64,000 bases of DNA, from assembly GCF_001858325.1 (NCBI RefSeq), contig NZ_MBPP01000034.1, positions 62,001-126,000 of the forward strand, given 5' to 3'. This document shows, one piece after another, positions 8,671 to 23,050 of this stretch. The notes under the pieces were generated by a model. The model was not told the DNA's origin. It worked only from the letters and a program-made list of their open reading frames with translations, and did no database searches. How positions within the stretch are numbered: position 1 is the first letter of the stretch; every line of letters begins with the position of its first letter. This stretch comes from Marinobacter sp. AC-23. Its GTDB lineage: Bacteria; Pseudomonadota; Gammaproteobacteria; Pseudomonadales; Oleiphilaceae. The translations under genes were made by a program, and so were the position numbers.

Positions 8671-11393
8671 ATGAACAAGAAGGATCTCCCTCTCCTGCAA
8701 CTTCTCAAACCCCGTAATGCGTGGGTTGCCTGGCTCCTTCTGGTCGTGGCGATCGCCGTAACCGTGGTGTCTTGGCAGTTTTCAATTCGGTTGGTAGAGG
8801 ATCGCACCGAGGCCCGGTTTCGAACCCAGTCGCTGCAGTTAAAAACCGCCATTGAGGAGCGCTTGCTCAACTATGAGCAGGTTCTGGCGGGCAGTGCCGG
8901 CCTTTTTGCGGTCGCCGGGGAAGTTTCACGTGAGCAATGGCGTGAATACGTTCACAAGGTTGATATAAACCGCTATTACCCGGGTATACAGGGTATAGGG
9001 TATGTTGAGCGTATTGAAGTGCGGGGCATGGCCGATCACATTGCGTCGGTGCGTGCTGAGGGGGTGTACAAATATCTGGTTAAGCCGCTGGGGGCTGGGC
9101 CTTACTACTACCCCATGGTGTACCTGGAGCCTGGAACCGAAAGCAACCGGAAGGCGCTGGGCTACGACGCCTTTAGTGATCCCGTTCACCGCAAAGCCAT
9201 GGAGCAGTCGCGGGATAATGCCATTCCCACGGTAACGGCCAAAGTCGTTCTGGTACAGGAGGAACTGGAGGAAGGGCAGGCCAGCTTCCTGATGTATTAC
9301 CCGGTTTATCAGGGTGGGGAGGTACCTGAAATACGGCTGAGCGCCGTATGATGCTGGCAGGATTTGTGTTCAGCGCCTTCCGTATGAACAACCTTCTTGA
9401 TGGCATCATTGGCCTGATTTCGCCATTTCTAGATGTTCGTATCTACGACAATGGCGTGGTGGCTCGCGAAAACCTCATGTACGGCTCAAATCTGGGCTCA
9501 TTGGACAATGAGTTCAGCTTTGATATGAGCCAGACCGTAAGTCACGGCGGTCGGGACTGGCTGCTGCAAACCCGTTCCACTCCGGCTTTCGACTACCTTG
9601 CTTCTGATCCGCGCCCATCGATCGTTCTGGGCAGTGGGGTGGCTATCAGCCTGCTGCTGTTCATCGTAGCGCTGGTGCTGATTCGCTCACGCCTGATGGC
9701 GCAGATCAGTGAGGGGCGTTATCGCGCCATTACGGAGGGAGCAGCCAATGTAACCCTGGTTATGGATGAGGCGGGCGTGCCCCTTTATGCCAGCCCTTCC
9801 TGTTTTGATATTCTCGGGTTTGATCCTGAGGAGGTGCAGGCGCTTGCATTGGAAAGCCTTGTGCATGAGGACGACTGGCCCCAGCTGGCGAAAGGTTTTG
9901 ATGATGCCATTGTGGCGCCGGGCAAGCAGATGGCAGTTATTCGGGCACGCATTCGCGATGCCGCAGACAACTGGCGGGACATGGAAGGTACCTATACAGC
10001 TATGCTCGCGGTACCCGGGGTTGACGGTGTGGTGCTCAGCCTGCGGGACCTTACTCAGCTCAAAGCAGCTCAATCTGAATTGCACCGACTGGCTTTTTAC
10101 GATCCTCTTACGGGGCTTGCCAACCGTCAGCTGTTCCGTGATCGCCTCAATAATGTGGTGCGTCGGAGCCGAAGAAGTGGTGAGCCTGCGGCCCTCATGT
10201 TCCTTGATCTCGACGGTTTCAAGCGCATTAACGATACTCTTGGTCACGATGCTGGCGATGAGCTTTTGCGCCAAGTGGCGCATTGGCTGGAGGGTTGTGT
10301 GCGTGAAGAGGATTCTGTGGCCCGGCTTGGCGGTGATGAGTTTGTTGTGTTGCTGTCGCAAATCAGTGGCGCAGATGCCGCCGGCAAAGTTGCGGAAACC
10401 ATTCTGCGCAGGCTTTGTCAGCGGATTCGCCTGAGCGATCATGAAGTCGGTATTACCGTAAGTATTGGTATAACCATGATTCCCCATGACAGTGAAGACC
10501 CCGGCGCCCTAATGAAGTTTGCAGACTTGGCCATGTATCGAGCCAAAGAAATGGGCCGGAATACCTATCAGTTCTTTACCCCGGCCATGAATATCAAAGC
10601 CGCTCGCAGGCTACTGCAGCAAGAGGAGCTGGCGAGTGCTCTGGATGAGGAGCGTTTTGTTCTGCATTATCAGCCCAAGGTAGATTTGATCAGTGAGCGG
10701 GTTATTGGTGTTGAGGCTTTTCTGCGCTGGCATCATCCTGAAAAAGGTTTGGTTTCAGCGCAGCAGTTCATTGGCCTGGCGGAAGAAACCGGGCTGATTG
10801 TGCGCTTGGGAGAAATGGCATTACGCCAGGCTTGTATTCAGGTTCAGGCACTGGAACGGGCAGGTTTTGAGGCGTTGAAGATGGCGGTCAACCTGTCGGT
10901 GAGGCAGATCATAGATTCGCGTTTTCTTGATATGGTTCGACAGGTCATTACCGAAACCGGTGTTTCGCCTGAGAAGTTGGAACTGGAAATGCCCGTGGAG
11001 CTATTGAATGAAGACCCACGTATGTTGCGCGAACTTCTTGTGTCACTCAACGATCTGGGCGTTTGCCTGATTTTGGATGATTTTGGCGCGGGTTCTTGCT
11101 CTTTGGTTGCGTTGCAGCAGCTTCCTCTCGATGTAATAAAAATTGATCACCGCTTTATCCGCGATATTCCGTACAATGTTAGCGCAACCGATGTGGCGTC
11201 TGCGGTGATTGCGTTGGCGCAAAAACTGCATCTTACGGTTGTGGCTGAGGGTGTAGAAACCCCGCAGCAACTGAGCTTCCTGAGGTCGGCGGGGTGTACC
11301 CAGTGCCAAGGCAATTTGTTTAGCTACCCGCTGGACGAAGATGCGTTGATCGGGTTCCTGATTCGGCAGTATGAACGGCCGTTGATTTCCTGA
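8671..11393 (+). CDS. CHASE-PAS-GGDEF-EAL c-di-GMP signalling protein (frameshifted)
   Basis: The gene is split into two frames: 8671 to about 9330, and from there to 11393. Restoring one A in the AAA at 9329-9331 joins them into 907 residues. Order: membrane span (about 17-36), periplasmic CHASE sensor ending LAGFVFSAFRMNNLL, second span (SGVAISLLLFIVALVLI), PAS, GGDEF, EAL. The GGDEF motif (RLGGDEF) and its inhibitory RxxD (REED) are intact, so diguanylate cyclase activity is expected. The EAL half is degenerate: EAF replaces EAL, and the usual E-I-T-E becomes E-M-P-V, losing a metal-binding Glu. It separates mucD from lepA, which are adjacent in Pseudomonas. Confidence 0.85.
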
Positions 11394-11499
11394 TCATGGC
11401 AATGGCGGCCGGTAACCGGTAAAATCACGCCGGCCCCGGATCTTGGTAGTGGCCTTTCCGGGCTCAATCCTTTGTATTTTTTATGAGTATTCATTGTCT

Positions 11500-13302
11500 G
11501 TGACTGAACTGAGCCGAATCCGTAACTTCTCCATTATTGCCCACATTGACCACGGAAAATCCACCATTGCAGATCGGTTTATCCAGATTTGCGGGGGGCT
11601 AACCAAACGGGAAATGGCCGAACAGGTTTTGGACTCCATGGATCTGGAGCGGGAACGGGGTATCACCATTAAAGCCCAGTGCGTTACGCTGAATTACACG
11701 GCGCGGGACGGCCACGAATATAAGTTGAACTTCATCGACACGCCTGGGCATGTGGATTTCTCCTATGAGGTGTCACGGTCCTTGTATGCCTGTGAAGGCG
11801 CGCTGCTGGTTGTAGATGCCGGCCAGGGCGTGGAAGCCCAGTCTGTTGCGAACTGCTACACCGCCATCGAGCAGGGCCTGGAAGTCGTACCGGTTTTGAA
11901 CAAGATGGACTTGCCTCAGGCTGAGCCGGAGCGAGTTGCAGCCGAGATAGAGGACATCATCGGTATTGATGCCTCAAATGCGGTGCGCTGCTCTGCCAAA
12001 AGCGGCATGGGCGTTGAGGATGTGCTGGAAGACCTTATCAAAAAAGTTCCGCCACCCCAGGGTGATCGTGCCGCCCCGCTGCAGGCATTGATCATTGATT
12101 CCTGGTTCGATAACTATTTGGGTGTTGTATCTCTTGTTCGGGTTACTCAGGGGATTCTGAAAAAAGGCGAAAAAATTGTTATCAAGTCGACCGGTAAGGC
12201 TTGGAATGCCGACAAAGTAGGGATTTTCAACCCCAAGCCACACGACACCGATATACTGGAAGCTGGTGATGTGGGCTTTGTTGTTGCCGGTATTAAAGAT
12301 ATTCACGGTGCGCCTGTGGGTGACACCATCGTGCATCACAAGTTTGCCGAAGCCACGCCCATGCTACCGGGCTTCAAAAAGGTTCAGCCGCAGGTGTATG
12401 CCGGTCTGTTCCCGGTGAGTGCTGACGACTACAACGACTTTCGGGATGCGCTGGAAAAGCTCACCCTGAATGATGCCTCACTGTTTTACGAGCCTGAGAG
12501 TTCCGATGCTCTGGGCTTTGGCTTCCGCTGTGGTTTCCTTGGCATGCTGCACATGGAGATCATTCAGGAGCGGCTGGAGCGTGAATACGATATTGATCTG
12601 ATTACCACCGCACCTACGGTTATTTACGAGGTGTTGAATAAAAAAGGCGAGACGCTCTCGGTAGACAGCCCCTCTAAGCTGCCCGATATTGGGTCAATTG
12701 AGGAAATGCGCGAACCTATCGTTGAGGCAAATATTTTAGTGCCCCAGGAGCATCTGGGTAACGTTATTGCGCTTTGTGAACAAAAACGAGGCGTTCAGAA
12801 AAACATGCACTTTATGACCAGTCAGGTGCAGTTGACCTATGAGCTGCCGATGGCAGAAGTAGTGTTGGATTTCTTTGACCGAATCAAATCTGCCAGCCGC
12901 GGATTTGCGTCGCTGGACTACCACTTTATTCGTTTCCAGCCGGCAAACCTTGTGCGTTTGGATGTGCTTATTAACGGCGAGCGAGTGGACGCTCTGGCGT
13001 TGATTGTTCACAAGGATCAGTCGCACTACAAAGGGCGTCAGCTTATCGAGAAAATGAAAGAGCTGATTCCCAGGCAGATGTTTGATATCGCAATCCAGGC
13101 CACCATCGGCAACCAGGTTGTCTCGAGGGTCACGGTAAAAGCGTTACGCAAAAACGTAACGGCAAAGTGTTACGGCGGCGACGTCAGCCGGAAGAAAAAG
13201 CTGCTCCAGAAGCAGAAGGACGGCAAAAAACGCATGAAGCAGCTGGGTAATGTTGAGGTGCCTCAGGAAGCGTTCCTTGCCGTATTGAAAGTCGATAATT
13301 AA
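11500..13302 (+). CDS. lepA: Elongation factor 4 (LepA)
   Basis: A translational GTPase that back-translocates or helps assemble ribosomes. G1 is AHIDHGKS, G3 is DTPGHVDF and G4 is NKMD; the C-terminus has the LepA-specific basic tail ([20 protein letters not shown]). I chose the GTG at 11500 because homologues begin [14 protein letters not shown]; an in-frame start at 11443 would add 19 unlikely residues. Length from GTG is 600 residues, normal for LepA. It leads the lepA-lepB-DUF4845-rnc-era-recO-pdxJ run. Confidence 0.97.
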   Translation: MTELSRIRNFSIIAHIDHGKSTIADRFIQICGGLTKREMAEQVLDSMDLERERGITIKAQCVTLNYTARDGHEYKLNFIDTPGHVDFSYEVSRSLYACEGALLVVDAGQGVEAQSVANCYTAIEQGLEVVPVLNKMDLPQAEPERVAAEIEDIIGIDASNAVRCSAKSGMGVEDVLEDLIKKVPPPQGDRAAPLQALIIDSWFDNYLGVVSLVRVTQGILKKGEKIVIKSTGKAWNADKVGIFNPKPHDTDILEAGDVGFVVAGIKDIHGAPVGDTIVHHKFAEATPMLPGFKKVQPQVYAGLFPVSADDYNDFRDALEKLTLNDASLFYEPESSDALGFGFRCGFLGMLHMEIIQERLEREYDIDLITTAPTVIYEVLNKKGETLSVDSPSKLPDIGSIEEMREPIVEANILVPQEHLGNVIALCEQKRGVQKNMHFMTSQVQLTYELPMAEVVLDFFDRIKSASRGFASLDYHFIRFQPANLVRLDVLINGERVDALALIVHKDQSHYKGRQLIEKMKELIPRQMFDIAIQATIGNQVVSRVTVKALRKNVTAKCYGGDVSRKKKLLQKQKDGKKRMKQLGNVEVPQEAFLAVLKVDN

Positions 13303-13313
13303 AAGGCACCTTG

Positions 13314-14093
13314 ATGGATATTGATTTTCCGCTGATTCTGGTGGTTTTGACCTTTGCGTCAGGGCTGATCTGGTTGGCAGATATACTGTTTTGGCGTAAG
13401 TGCCGTCTTGCAGCGACTCCGGCGGATGTTTCCGATGATGGAGACGAGCCCAAAGAGCCCTACCTGGTTGATCTTAGCCGTTCGTTTTTCCCGGTACTGG
13501 TGGTGGTGTTAATCCTCAGGTCGTTTCTGGTGGAACCTTTCCAGATACCCTCGGGCTCTATGTTGCCGACGCTGGAAGTTGGTGACTTTATACTGGTCAA
13601 CAAATATGCCTATGGGCTGCGCTTGCCAGTTGTTGGAACCAAGGTTCTGGACATTGGGGATCCGGCCCGGGGTGACGTGATGGTATTCCGCTACCCCAAA
13701 GATGGCGAAACCAACTACATCAAGCGCGTGATAGGCCTTCCGGGCGACACGGTACGCTACGACAACAAGCAGCTGTTCATTAATGATCAATTGGTTGAGA
13801 GTGAGTTTGTTGTGCGCCTGCCGCCGGTGGAAGTGCGCAAAGAAGACCTGGGCGCGGTGGAGCACGATATTTTCCTCACCATGGGACGCTCAGGTGCTGC
13901 CGGTGAGGGCGAATGGAAAATCCCCGAAGGCGAGTATTTTATGATGGGTGACAACCGTGACAACAGTAACGATAGCCGATACTGGGGCACGGTTCCGGAT
14001 GAGTTGATTGTTGGCAGGGCGTTTGCGATCTGGATGCATTGGGAATCTTTCACCAGCTTGCCATCCTTTAAGCGTGTTGGCGGTATTGAGTAA
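13314..14093 (+). CDS. lepB: Signal peptidase I
   Basis: 259 residues from the ATG at 13314. It cleaves signal peptides of exported proteins at the periplasmic face of the inner membrane. An N-terminal span (about 5-25) and a second span (FFPVLVVVLILRSF, about 58-71) precede the catalytic Ser in PSGSM (about residue 82) and the catalytic Lys in YIKRVIGLPGD (about 137). The C-terminal GDNRDNSNDSRYWG box is intact. It starts 11 bases after the lepA stop. Confidence 0.97.
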   Translation: MDIDFPLILVVLTFASGLIWLADILFWRKCRLAATPADVSDDGDEPKEPYLVDLSRSFFPVLVVVLILRSFLVEPFQIPSGSMLPTLEVGDFILVNKYAYGLRLPVVGTKVLDIGDPARGDVMVFRYPKDGETNYIKRVIGLPGDTVRYDNKQLFINDQLVESEFVVRLPPVEVRKEDLGAVEHDIFLTMGRSGAAGEGEWKIPEGEYFMMGDNRDNSNDSRYWGTVPDELIVGRAFAIWMHWESFTSLPSFKRVGGIE

Positions 14094-14120
14094 TTCTGAC
14101 TATTTTGGAGTTCAGTTGTA

Positions 14121-14510
14121 ATGAAGAAAAATAATCTCTCTGCCATGGGCCGCCAACGTGGCGCATCTGCGCTTGTTATCCTGATCATGGTGTTATTTTT
14201 CGGCAGTTTGCTCTCCCTGGCCATCAAGGTTGGGCCTGCGTACATGGATGACCTTACGATTCAGGAGGCCCTTGAGAGCCTGGATGGTACAGAGGGGTTG
14301 TCGCAAATGGGGCCGGCGCAAGTTCGCACATTGATCAATAAGCGCCTGAGCGTTAATAATATTCGCGGCTTTGACGCCAAGGATATTACGGTGGAGAAAG
14401 ACGGCGGGATTGTGGTGGTCAATGTGGATTACGAAGTTCGTAATAACCTTATCCGTAACATGGACACTGTGGTTCATTTTCAACACAGATATGAGATGAA
14501 GGGCAAGTGA
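14121..14510 (+). CDS. DUF4845 single-span membrane protein
   Basis: 129 residues with one N-terminal membrane span ([21 protein letters not shown], near 17-37) and a small periplasmic domain. DUF4845 proteins are regularly encoded between lepB and rnc in Pseudomonas and relatives, and their function is not known. The start of the protein ([16 protein letters not shown]) resembles a pilin-like N-terminus, but I see no clear prepilin peptidase site. The stop overlaps the GTG start of rnc. Confidence 0.8.
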   Translation: MKKNNLSAMGRQRGASALVILIMVLFFGSLLSLAIKVGPAYMDDLTIQEALESLDGTEGLSQMGPAQVRTLINKRLSVNNIRGFDAKDITVEKDGGIVVVNVDYEVRNNLIRNMDTVVHFQHRYEMKGK

Positions 14511-15196
14511 GCTCACAGCCGGATCTAGATCAGTTACAGCGGCGCATTGGCTATCAGTTTAAGTCGCCAGAGCGTCTGATGCTGGCGCTTACACATCGCA
14601 GTTATGGCAACCAGAATAATGAGCGGTTGGAGTTTCTCGGCGATTCTATAGTGAACATGGTTATCGCAGAATACTTGTTCCTGAGCTTCGACAAAGCCCG
14701 GGAAGGGCATTTGAGCCGTTTACGTGCTCGAATGGTGAAAGGCGTAACCCTGGCTGAGATTGGCCGGGAGTTCGAATTAGGGAATTATTTGCGGCTGGGC
14801 TCCGGCGAGCTGAAAAGCGGTGGTTATCGCCGAGAGTCTATTCTTGCTGATGCGGTGGAGTCTGTTATTGGGGCCATTTATCTCGACAGTGATTTTTACA
14901 CATGTCGGGAGCAAGTGTTGCGCTGGTTCGAACACCGGTTAACACAGCTCGACCTTCAGGATACCCAGAAAGACCCCAAGACCCGCTTGCAGGAGTATCT
15001 GCAATCGCGGCAATTCCCCTTGCCAAGGTACGATGTTATTTCTGTGGATGGAGAAGCTCATAACCAAACATTTCATGTGTCCTGTGTGTTGCAGTCGCTG
15101 GATCGCAAAACCAGTGGCGTTGGCAGTAGCCGCCGCGTAGCGGAGCAGGAGGCTGCCCGTAGCGCGCTGAAACAACTCGGCGTGGAGACACCCTGA
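14507..15196 (+). CDS. rnc: Ribonuclease III
   Basis: 229 residues with a GTG start at 14507 that overlaps the preceding stop. The RNase III signature [12 protein letters not shown] lies near residues 40-51 and the C-terminal double-stranded RNA binding domain covers about 157-225. It processes rRNA precursors and double-stranded RNA. The GTG start and overlap suggest translational coupling. The stop overlaps the era start (ATGA), as in most Gammaproteobacteria. Confidence 0.97.
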   Translation: MSSQPDLDQLQRRIGYQFKSPERLMLALTHRSYGNQNNERLEFLGDSIVNMVIAEYLFLSFDKAREGHLSRLRARMVKGVTLAEIGREFELGNYLRLGSGELKSGGYRRESILADAVESVIGAIYLDSDFYTCREQVLRWFEHRLTQLDLQDTQKDPKTRLQEYLQSRQFPLPRYDVISVDGEAHNQTFHVSCVLQSLDRKTSGVGSSRRVAEQEAARSALKQLGVETP

Positions 15197-16113
15197 TGAA
15201 CGATATTACCCGTCCGGAGAACCCCGACAGCCGTTGTGGCTTTGTGGCCATTGTTGGTCGCCCCAATGTAGGCAAGTCGACGCTTCTGAACCATATTCTG
15301 GGCCAGAAGCTGAGCATTACATCCCGCAAACCACAAACCACGCGCCATAAAGTGCTGGGAATTAAAACTGTGGGCCTTGTGCAGGCGGTTTATGTGGATA
15401 CACCTGGGATGCACGTGGAAGAGCCCAGAGCTCTGAATCGTTACATGAACAAAGCAGCTACTTCGGCGCTCTCTGGCGTGGATGTGGTGGTATTCGTGGT
15501 AGACCAACTCGCTTGGACCACTGCCGACGAGATGGTACTGGAAAAACTCAGCAAGCTGTCGTGCCCGGTTATTTTGGCCGTGAACAAAGTGGATCGAATT
15601 GAAAAGCGGGAAAACTTGCTGCCGCATCTGGACATGCTTTCCAGAAAGCGCGAGTTTGCGGAAATCATTCCTATGTCAGCGCTGAAGGAGACCAACCTGG
15701 AACCGCTAGAAGAAGCAGTTGGTCGCTTTTTACCGGAGAGTGTCCATTTCTATCCCGATGATCAGATAACCGATCGGAGCGAACGCTTTATGGCTTCGGA
15801 AATGGTGCGTGAGAAAATCACCCGCCAACTCGGGGCTGAGCTGCCTTATTCTGTTGCGGTAGAAATTGAAGAGTTTAAACGCGACGGTAAGACGCTGCAC
15901 ATTTCGGCGCTGATCCTTGTGGAACGCGAGGGCCAGAAAAAAATCATGATCGGTGACAAAGGCGATAGGCTACGAAGTATCGGTCAGGATGCCCGAGCCG
16001 ATATGGAGCGCATGTTTGACAGCAAGGTTATGCTGCGGCTTTGGGTGAAAGTGAAGCGTGGCTGGGCAGACAGTGAGCGTGCGCTGAAAAGCTTGGGCAT
16101 GAACGACCTCTGA
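15196..16113 (+). CDS. era: GTPase Era
   Basis: 305 residues. G1 [10 protein letters not shown]3 DTPGM, G4 NKVD, then a C-terminal KH domain ([22 protein letters not shown]). Era binds the 3' end of 16S rRNA and is needed for small-subunit assembly. It sits between rnc and recO in the conserved operon. No anomalies. Confidence 0.97.
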   Translation: MNDITRPENPDSRCGFVAIVGRPNVGKSTLLNHILGQKLSITSRKPQTTRHKVLGIKTVGLVQAVYVDTPGMHVEEPRALNRYMNKAATSALSGVDVVVFVVDQLAWTTADEMVLEKLSKLSCPVILAVNKVDRIEKRENLLPHLDMLSRKREFAEIIPMSALKETNLEPLEEAVGRFLPESVHFYPDDQITDRSERFMASEMVREKITRQLGAELPYSVAVEIEEFKRDGKTLHISALILVEREGQKKIMIGDKGDRLRSIGQDARADMERMFDSKVMLRLWVKVKRGWADSERALKSLGMNDL

Positions 16114-16120
16114 GGCCACT

Positions 16121-16867
16121 ATGCCCCCTGAAGCCTCTATGAGAGGAGCGCAGGAGCAAGAGCCTGCTTATGTGATTCACCGCCGGCCCTGGCGAGAGAC
16201 CAGCCTGATGGTTGATCTGTTTACCCTCAATCATGGCCGCATATCCGTGGTTGCCCGCGGGGCCAGCCGTAACAAAAGCTCTCTGAAGGCACAGCTTCAG
16301 CCCTTTCAGCCTTTATTGTTGGGCTGGGTGGGGCGTAGCGATCTGAAAACCCTAACCCAAGTAGATGTGTGCGATGGCCCGGCGTTGCATCGCACCGTGT
16401 CCCTGTACAGCGGCTTGTACCTGAATGAGCTGGTGCAGCGGGTATTGCCGCAAGCAGATCCTCACCCCACACTATTTGCCGCTTATATTGAAGCCCTTGC
16501 GCTGCTTGCAGAAACGTCAGATGTAGAGCCGGTATTGCGAAAGTTTGAGCAGTCGTTCGCTGCGGGCCTGGGCTACGATTTTGCATGGGATCTGGCTACA
16601 GATACCGGCCAGGCCGTCTGTGCCACTCGGACCTATTGCTACGACCCTGAACAGGGTATTGTCACCGCAACCTCTGCTGGTGTGCGGTTGCAAAACCTGC
16701 CGGGCGAGGCGCTTCTGGCCCTCGCCGGTGGCGATTTTGAAACGGTTGCAAGCCGCCGGGTGGCGAAGCGGGTTATGCGCGTACTCACAGATTACCTGCT
16801 GCAGGGGCGTCCATTGAACAGTCGCAGTCTTTTCACTCACAAAAGGGGAGAACGACATGAATCCTAG
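16121..16867 (+). CDS. recO: DNA repair protein RecO
   Basis: 248 residues. The N-terminal OB fold ([20 protein letters not shown], then [10 protein letters not shown]) is followed by the helical RecO C-domain. RecO helps load RecA onto SSB-coated single strands in the RecFOR pathway. Start at 16121; an ATG at 16139 is possible. The stop overlaps the pdxJ start by 11 bases, so the genes are probably coupled. Confidence 0.95.
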   Translation: MPPEASMRGAQEQEPAYVIHRRPWRETSLMVDLFTLNHGRISVVARGASRNKSSLKAQLQPFQPLLLGWVGRSDLKTLTQVDVCDGPALHRTVSLYSGLYLNELVQRVLPQADPHPTLFAAYIEALALLAETSDVEPVLRKFEQSFAAGLGYDFAWDLATDTGQAVCATRTYCYDPEQGIVTATSAGVRLQNLPGEALLALAGGDFETVASRRVAKRVMRVLTDYLLQGRPLNSRSLFTHKRGERHES

Positions 16868-17596
16868 AGTTTTGCTTGGCGTCAACATCGATCATATTGC
16901 CACTTTACGAGAGGCTCGGGGCACGCGTTATCCCGACCCGGTACAAGCTGCCCTGATGGCGGAAGAGGCAGGTGCAGACGGCATTACGATTCACCCGAGG
17001 GAAGATCGGCGCCATATTCAGGACCGTGATGTGTTGCTGCTCAAGGACGTGCTGCAAACCAAAATGAATCTCGAAATGGCGGTTACCGACGCCATGCTGG
17101 AGTTTGCCGAAAAGGTTAAGCCTGAGTGTGTGTGCCTGGTTCCGGAAAAGCGCGAAGAGTTAACTACGGAAGGTGGCCTGGATGTTGAAGGCCAGGAAGA
17201 ACGTGTGGCGAATGCTTGTGAGCGCCTTGCCAAATTAGGCGCAGAGGTGTCCCTCTTTATCGATCCGAATCGCGCGCAGATTGATGCAGCTGCGCGCTGT
17301 GGCGCTCCGGTTATCGAGCTGCATACAGGTGAGTATGCGGAGGCCGTGGGTGCCCAAGCCCAAGATGTGGCGTTTAATGCGCTGGCAGATGCAGTGACTT
17401 ACGCCCGCAAAAAAGGCTGATCGTGAACGCAGGCCATGGCCTGAATTATCACAACACTGAGCGAATTGCTGCGATTCCTGGCATCAACGAGCTCAACATT
17501 GGTCACGCGATTATCGCCAGGGCTGTGTTCTGTGGTTTAAAAGAGGCCGTCCGGGATATGAGTGCCATTCTTGATCGGGCTCGTGGCCGAGCCTGA
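16857..17596 (+). CDS. pdxJ: Pyridoxine 5'-phosphate synthase (frameshifted)
   Basis: It condenses 3-amino-1-phosphoacetone with deoxyxylulose phosphate in vitamin B6 synthesis. The N-terminus [18 protein letters not shown] is typical. The frame stops early at 17418-17420, but the conserved C-terminus ([20 protein letters not shown]) follows directly in another frame and ends at 17596. Restoring one C next to 17417 gives [12 protein letters not shown] and a 246-residue protein, the family length. The early stop is therefore more likely a base dropout than real loss. Last gene of the lepA run. Confidence 0.93.
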
Positions 17597-17624
17597 GCTG
17601 TATGGGGGCAGTGTAGACGCGCCC

Positions 17625-20520
<2,896 letters not shown>

Positions 20521-20722
20521 TTAACGCCGCCTGCAGGGGCGGGTTGCGTCCTTGTAATGGTAGCTCATGCTGGCGCAGATGATTTTCGTATGAGTGCCGA
20601 CTGAGCTAGAAAATACATGATCTATATAGCCCCCAGTCATGGTTTTAGCGAGAAGCTGTATTGGGCGACCGAGGCCATAAGGCGTATCATGCCAACGCAA
20701 AAGTGTACCACAGGGTTCTCAT

Positions 20723-21616
20723 ATGCATTTTCCTACAATTGAAGATTATGTCGGGCATACGCCTTTGGTTAGGTTGCAGCGCCTTCCGGGCGATACCAGT
20801 AATGTAATTCTGGCAAAGCTGGAGGGCAATAACCCCGCCGGTTCTGTAAAAGATCGGCCCGCCATGGGGATGATTCAGGAGGCTGAACGCCGCGGCGAAA
20901 TCCGCCCTGGCGATACGCTGATTGAGGCAACCAGTGGCAATACCGGTATTGCGTTGGCCATGGCTGCGGCCATTAAAGGTTATCGCATGGTGCTCATTAT
21001 GCCGGCCAATATGAGCGAAGAGCGTCGGGCCTCCATGCGCGCGTTCGGGGCGGAAATTATTACTGTCAGTCAAGAAGAGGGCATCGAAGTGGCACGGGAC
21101 ATGGCCCTGAAAATGGAGGCAGACGGCAAGGGCAAGGTACTTGATCAGTTTAGTAACCAGGACAATCCGCTATCGCACTACAGAACCACGGGCCCGGAAA
21201 TCTGGGAGCAAACCAAAGGGCGGGTAACCCACTTTGTAAGCTCGATGGGAACTACGGGGACTATCATGGGTGTGTCCCGGTATCTTAAGGAGCGTAATCC
21301 CGATATCAATATCATTGGCTTGCAGCCAAAAGAAGGTGCCTCTATACCGGGTATCCGCCGCTGGCCGGAAGCCTACCTTCCCAGAATCTACGATGCGACA
21401 CGTGTGGATCAGGTGCTCGATATCGGTCAGCAAGAAGCCGAGAACACGATGCGCGCTCTGGCAGAGCAGGAAGGGATTTTCTGTGGCGTGTCATCCGGAG
21501 GTTCCATTGCAGCGGCACTTCGGCTCTCTGCGCAGGTTGAAAACGCTATTATCGTAGCCATTATTTGTGATCGTGGCGACCGCTATTTATCCACTGGCGT
21601 ATTTCCCAGCGCCTAA
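20723..21616 (+). CDS. cysM: Cysteine synthase B
   Basis: 297 residues, PLP-dependent O-acetylserine sulfhydrylase. The PLP lysine lies in GSVKDRPA (about residues 39-46), with TSGNTG (about 68-73) for phosphate and substrate binding, and SSGGS near the C-terminus. The [17 protein letters not shown] segment fits CysM over CysK. The 223-base gap to the divergent gacS holds its promoter; I see no clear motif in it. Confidence 0.95.
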   Translation: MHFPTIEDYVGHTPLVRLQRLPGDTSNVILAKLEGNNPAGSVKDRPAMGMIQEAERRGEIRPGDTLIEATSGNTGIALAMAAAIKGYRMVLIMPANMSEERRASMRAFGAEIITVSQEEGIEVARDMALKMEADGKGKVLDQFSNQDNPLSHYRTTGPEIWEQTKGRVTHFVSSMGTTGTIMGVSRYLKERNPDINIIGLQPKEGASIPGIRRWPEAYLPRIYDATRVDQVLDIGQQEAENTMRALAEQEGIFCGVSSGGSIAAALRLSAQVENAIIVAIICDRGDRYLSTGVFPSA

Positions 21617-21642
21617 ATCTGACGACACCAAGAGAACAGACT

Positions 21643-22992
21643 ATGAGCAGACGACGCAGGAAGGTACTTCCTACGGAACCCGTGCGCTGTGATGTGGAAA
21701 GACTTAGCCATGATGGCCGCGGCATCGCTCATCAGGATGGCAAGGTCCAGTTTGTGGATGGCGCCTTGCCGGGTGAAACAGTGATGGCCAAGGTGGTGTC
21801 CACCCGAAGCAAGTTTGATGAACTGCGTACGCTTGAGGTTTTGGAGTCTGCGCCTGATCGCCAGAAGCCACCGTGTGAGTTTGCCGATCTATGTGGCGGA
21901 TGCAGTCTTCAGCACATGAGCAGTGACGCGCAAATCCGCTTTAAGGAAAACACGCTGCGCGAACAGTTTGCGCATTTTGGTGGCATAGAACCTGAGGAGT
22001 GGATTGCCCCTCTGCGCCCGGACAGCAACTTGGGGTACCGCCGCAAAGCACGCATGGGCGTGCGCTATGTTAAAGCCCGGGAATCGGTGTTGGTAGGCTT
22101 TCGGGAGAAGCGCAACAGCTTTCTTACGGATATTGATCGTTGTGTAGTGCTGGATCCTCGCATCGGTGAGCGCATCGTTCCGCTGCGCGAACTGTTGCAT
22201 AGCATGGATGCCTATGCCCGCATTCCCCAGGTTGAAGTTGCCTGTGGCGACGATACTGCAGCGATGGTTTTCCGCAACATGGACGGCCTGAGTAGTAGCG
22301 ACCGAGAAAAACTGATTGCCTTTGGCCAGGCCCACGAACTGCATATTTATCTGCAGCCAAAGGGGCCGGATACGGTTCACCGTATCTGGCCGGAATCGTC
22401 TGGCCGGGATGATGAGCGCCTTAGTTATCGGCTTGATGCATTCGATCTCACCATGAAATTTCATCCCATGGACTTTACGCAAGTCAATGCAGACATTAAC
22501 AAGGTCATGGTAAACAGGGCGGTGGATTGGCTGGATATACAGCCAAATGAGCGAGTTCTCGATCTGTTTTGCGGGCTGGGAAACTTTACGCTGCCTCTTG
22601 CGCGTAAGGGTGGCCAGGTTATTGGCGTGGAAGGCGATGATGCTATGGTTGTCCGGGGGCGGGAAAATGCGGAATTGAACGGGCTGACGAATGTTGCGTT
22701 CCATGGCGCGGATCTGCACGGTGACTTTACCGGCCAGAGTTGGGCGCAAGAGGGCTTTGATAAAATTCTTATTGACCCGCCGCGCTCCGGTGCGGAGGAA
22801 ATCTGCAAATACCTGACCGCGTTCGATGCAAAGAGCATTGTGTATGTCTCCTGCAATCCCGCCACTCTGGCCCGGGATGCCGGCGTGATGGCTCGTAACG
22901 GCTATCGGTTGGTGCGCGCCGGTGTGATGGATATGTTCCCTCATACCACGCATGTGGAGTCTATTGCGCTGTTTGAGCGCGACTCTCACTGA
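21643..22992 (+). CDS. rlmD: 23S rRNA (uracil-1939-C5)-methyltransferase RlmD
   Basis: 449 residues. An N-terminal TRAM domain (about 10-65), a 4Fe-4S site with [10 protein letters not shown] (about 79-88) and a further Cys later in the chain, and a class I methyltransferase domain with [18 protein letters not shown] and the catalytic Cys in [11 protein letters not shown]. These are the RlmD (RumA) signatures. Placed between cysM and relA as in Pseudomonas. Confidence 0.95.
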   Translation: MSRRRRKVLPTEPVRCDVERLSHDGRGIAHQDGKVQFVDGALPGETVMAKVVSTRSKFDELRTLEVLESAPDRQKPPCEFADLCGGCSLQHMSSDAQIRFKENTLREQFAHFGGIEPEEWIAPLRPDSNLGYRRKARMGVRYVKARESVLVGFREKRNSFLTDIDRCVVLDPRIGERIVPLRELLHSMDAYARIPQVEVACGDDTAAMVFRNMDGLSSSDREKLIAFGQAHELHIYLQPKGPDTVHRIWPESSGRDDERLSYRLDAFDLTMKFHPMDFTQVNADINKVMVNRAVDWLDIQPNERVLDLFCGLGNFTLPLARKGGQVIGVEGDDAMVVRGRENAELNGLTNVAFHGADLHGDFTGQSWAQEGFDKILIDPPRSGAEEICKYLTAFDAKSIVYVSCNPATLARDAGVMARNGYRLVRAGVMDMFPHTTHVESIALFERDSH

Positions 22993-23050
22993 ATGTTGTA
23001 GTGGGCAGCAAGGGATTGCTGCGTGAATCACCAGGAATTTCAAAACAGAT

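Noticed and set aside
21889-23043. A 384-residue open frame on the minus strand
   Set aside because: It is opposite the rlmD coding region, which has full family motifs; no motif is seen in the antisense frame.
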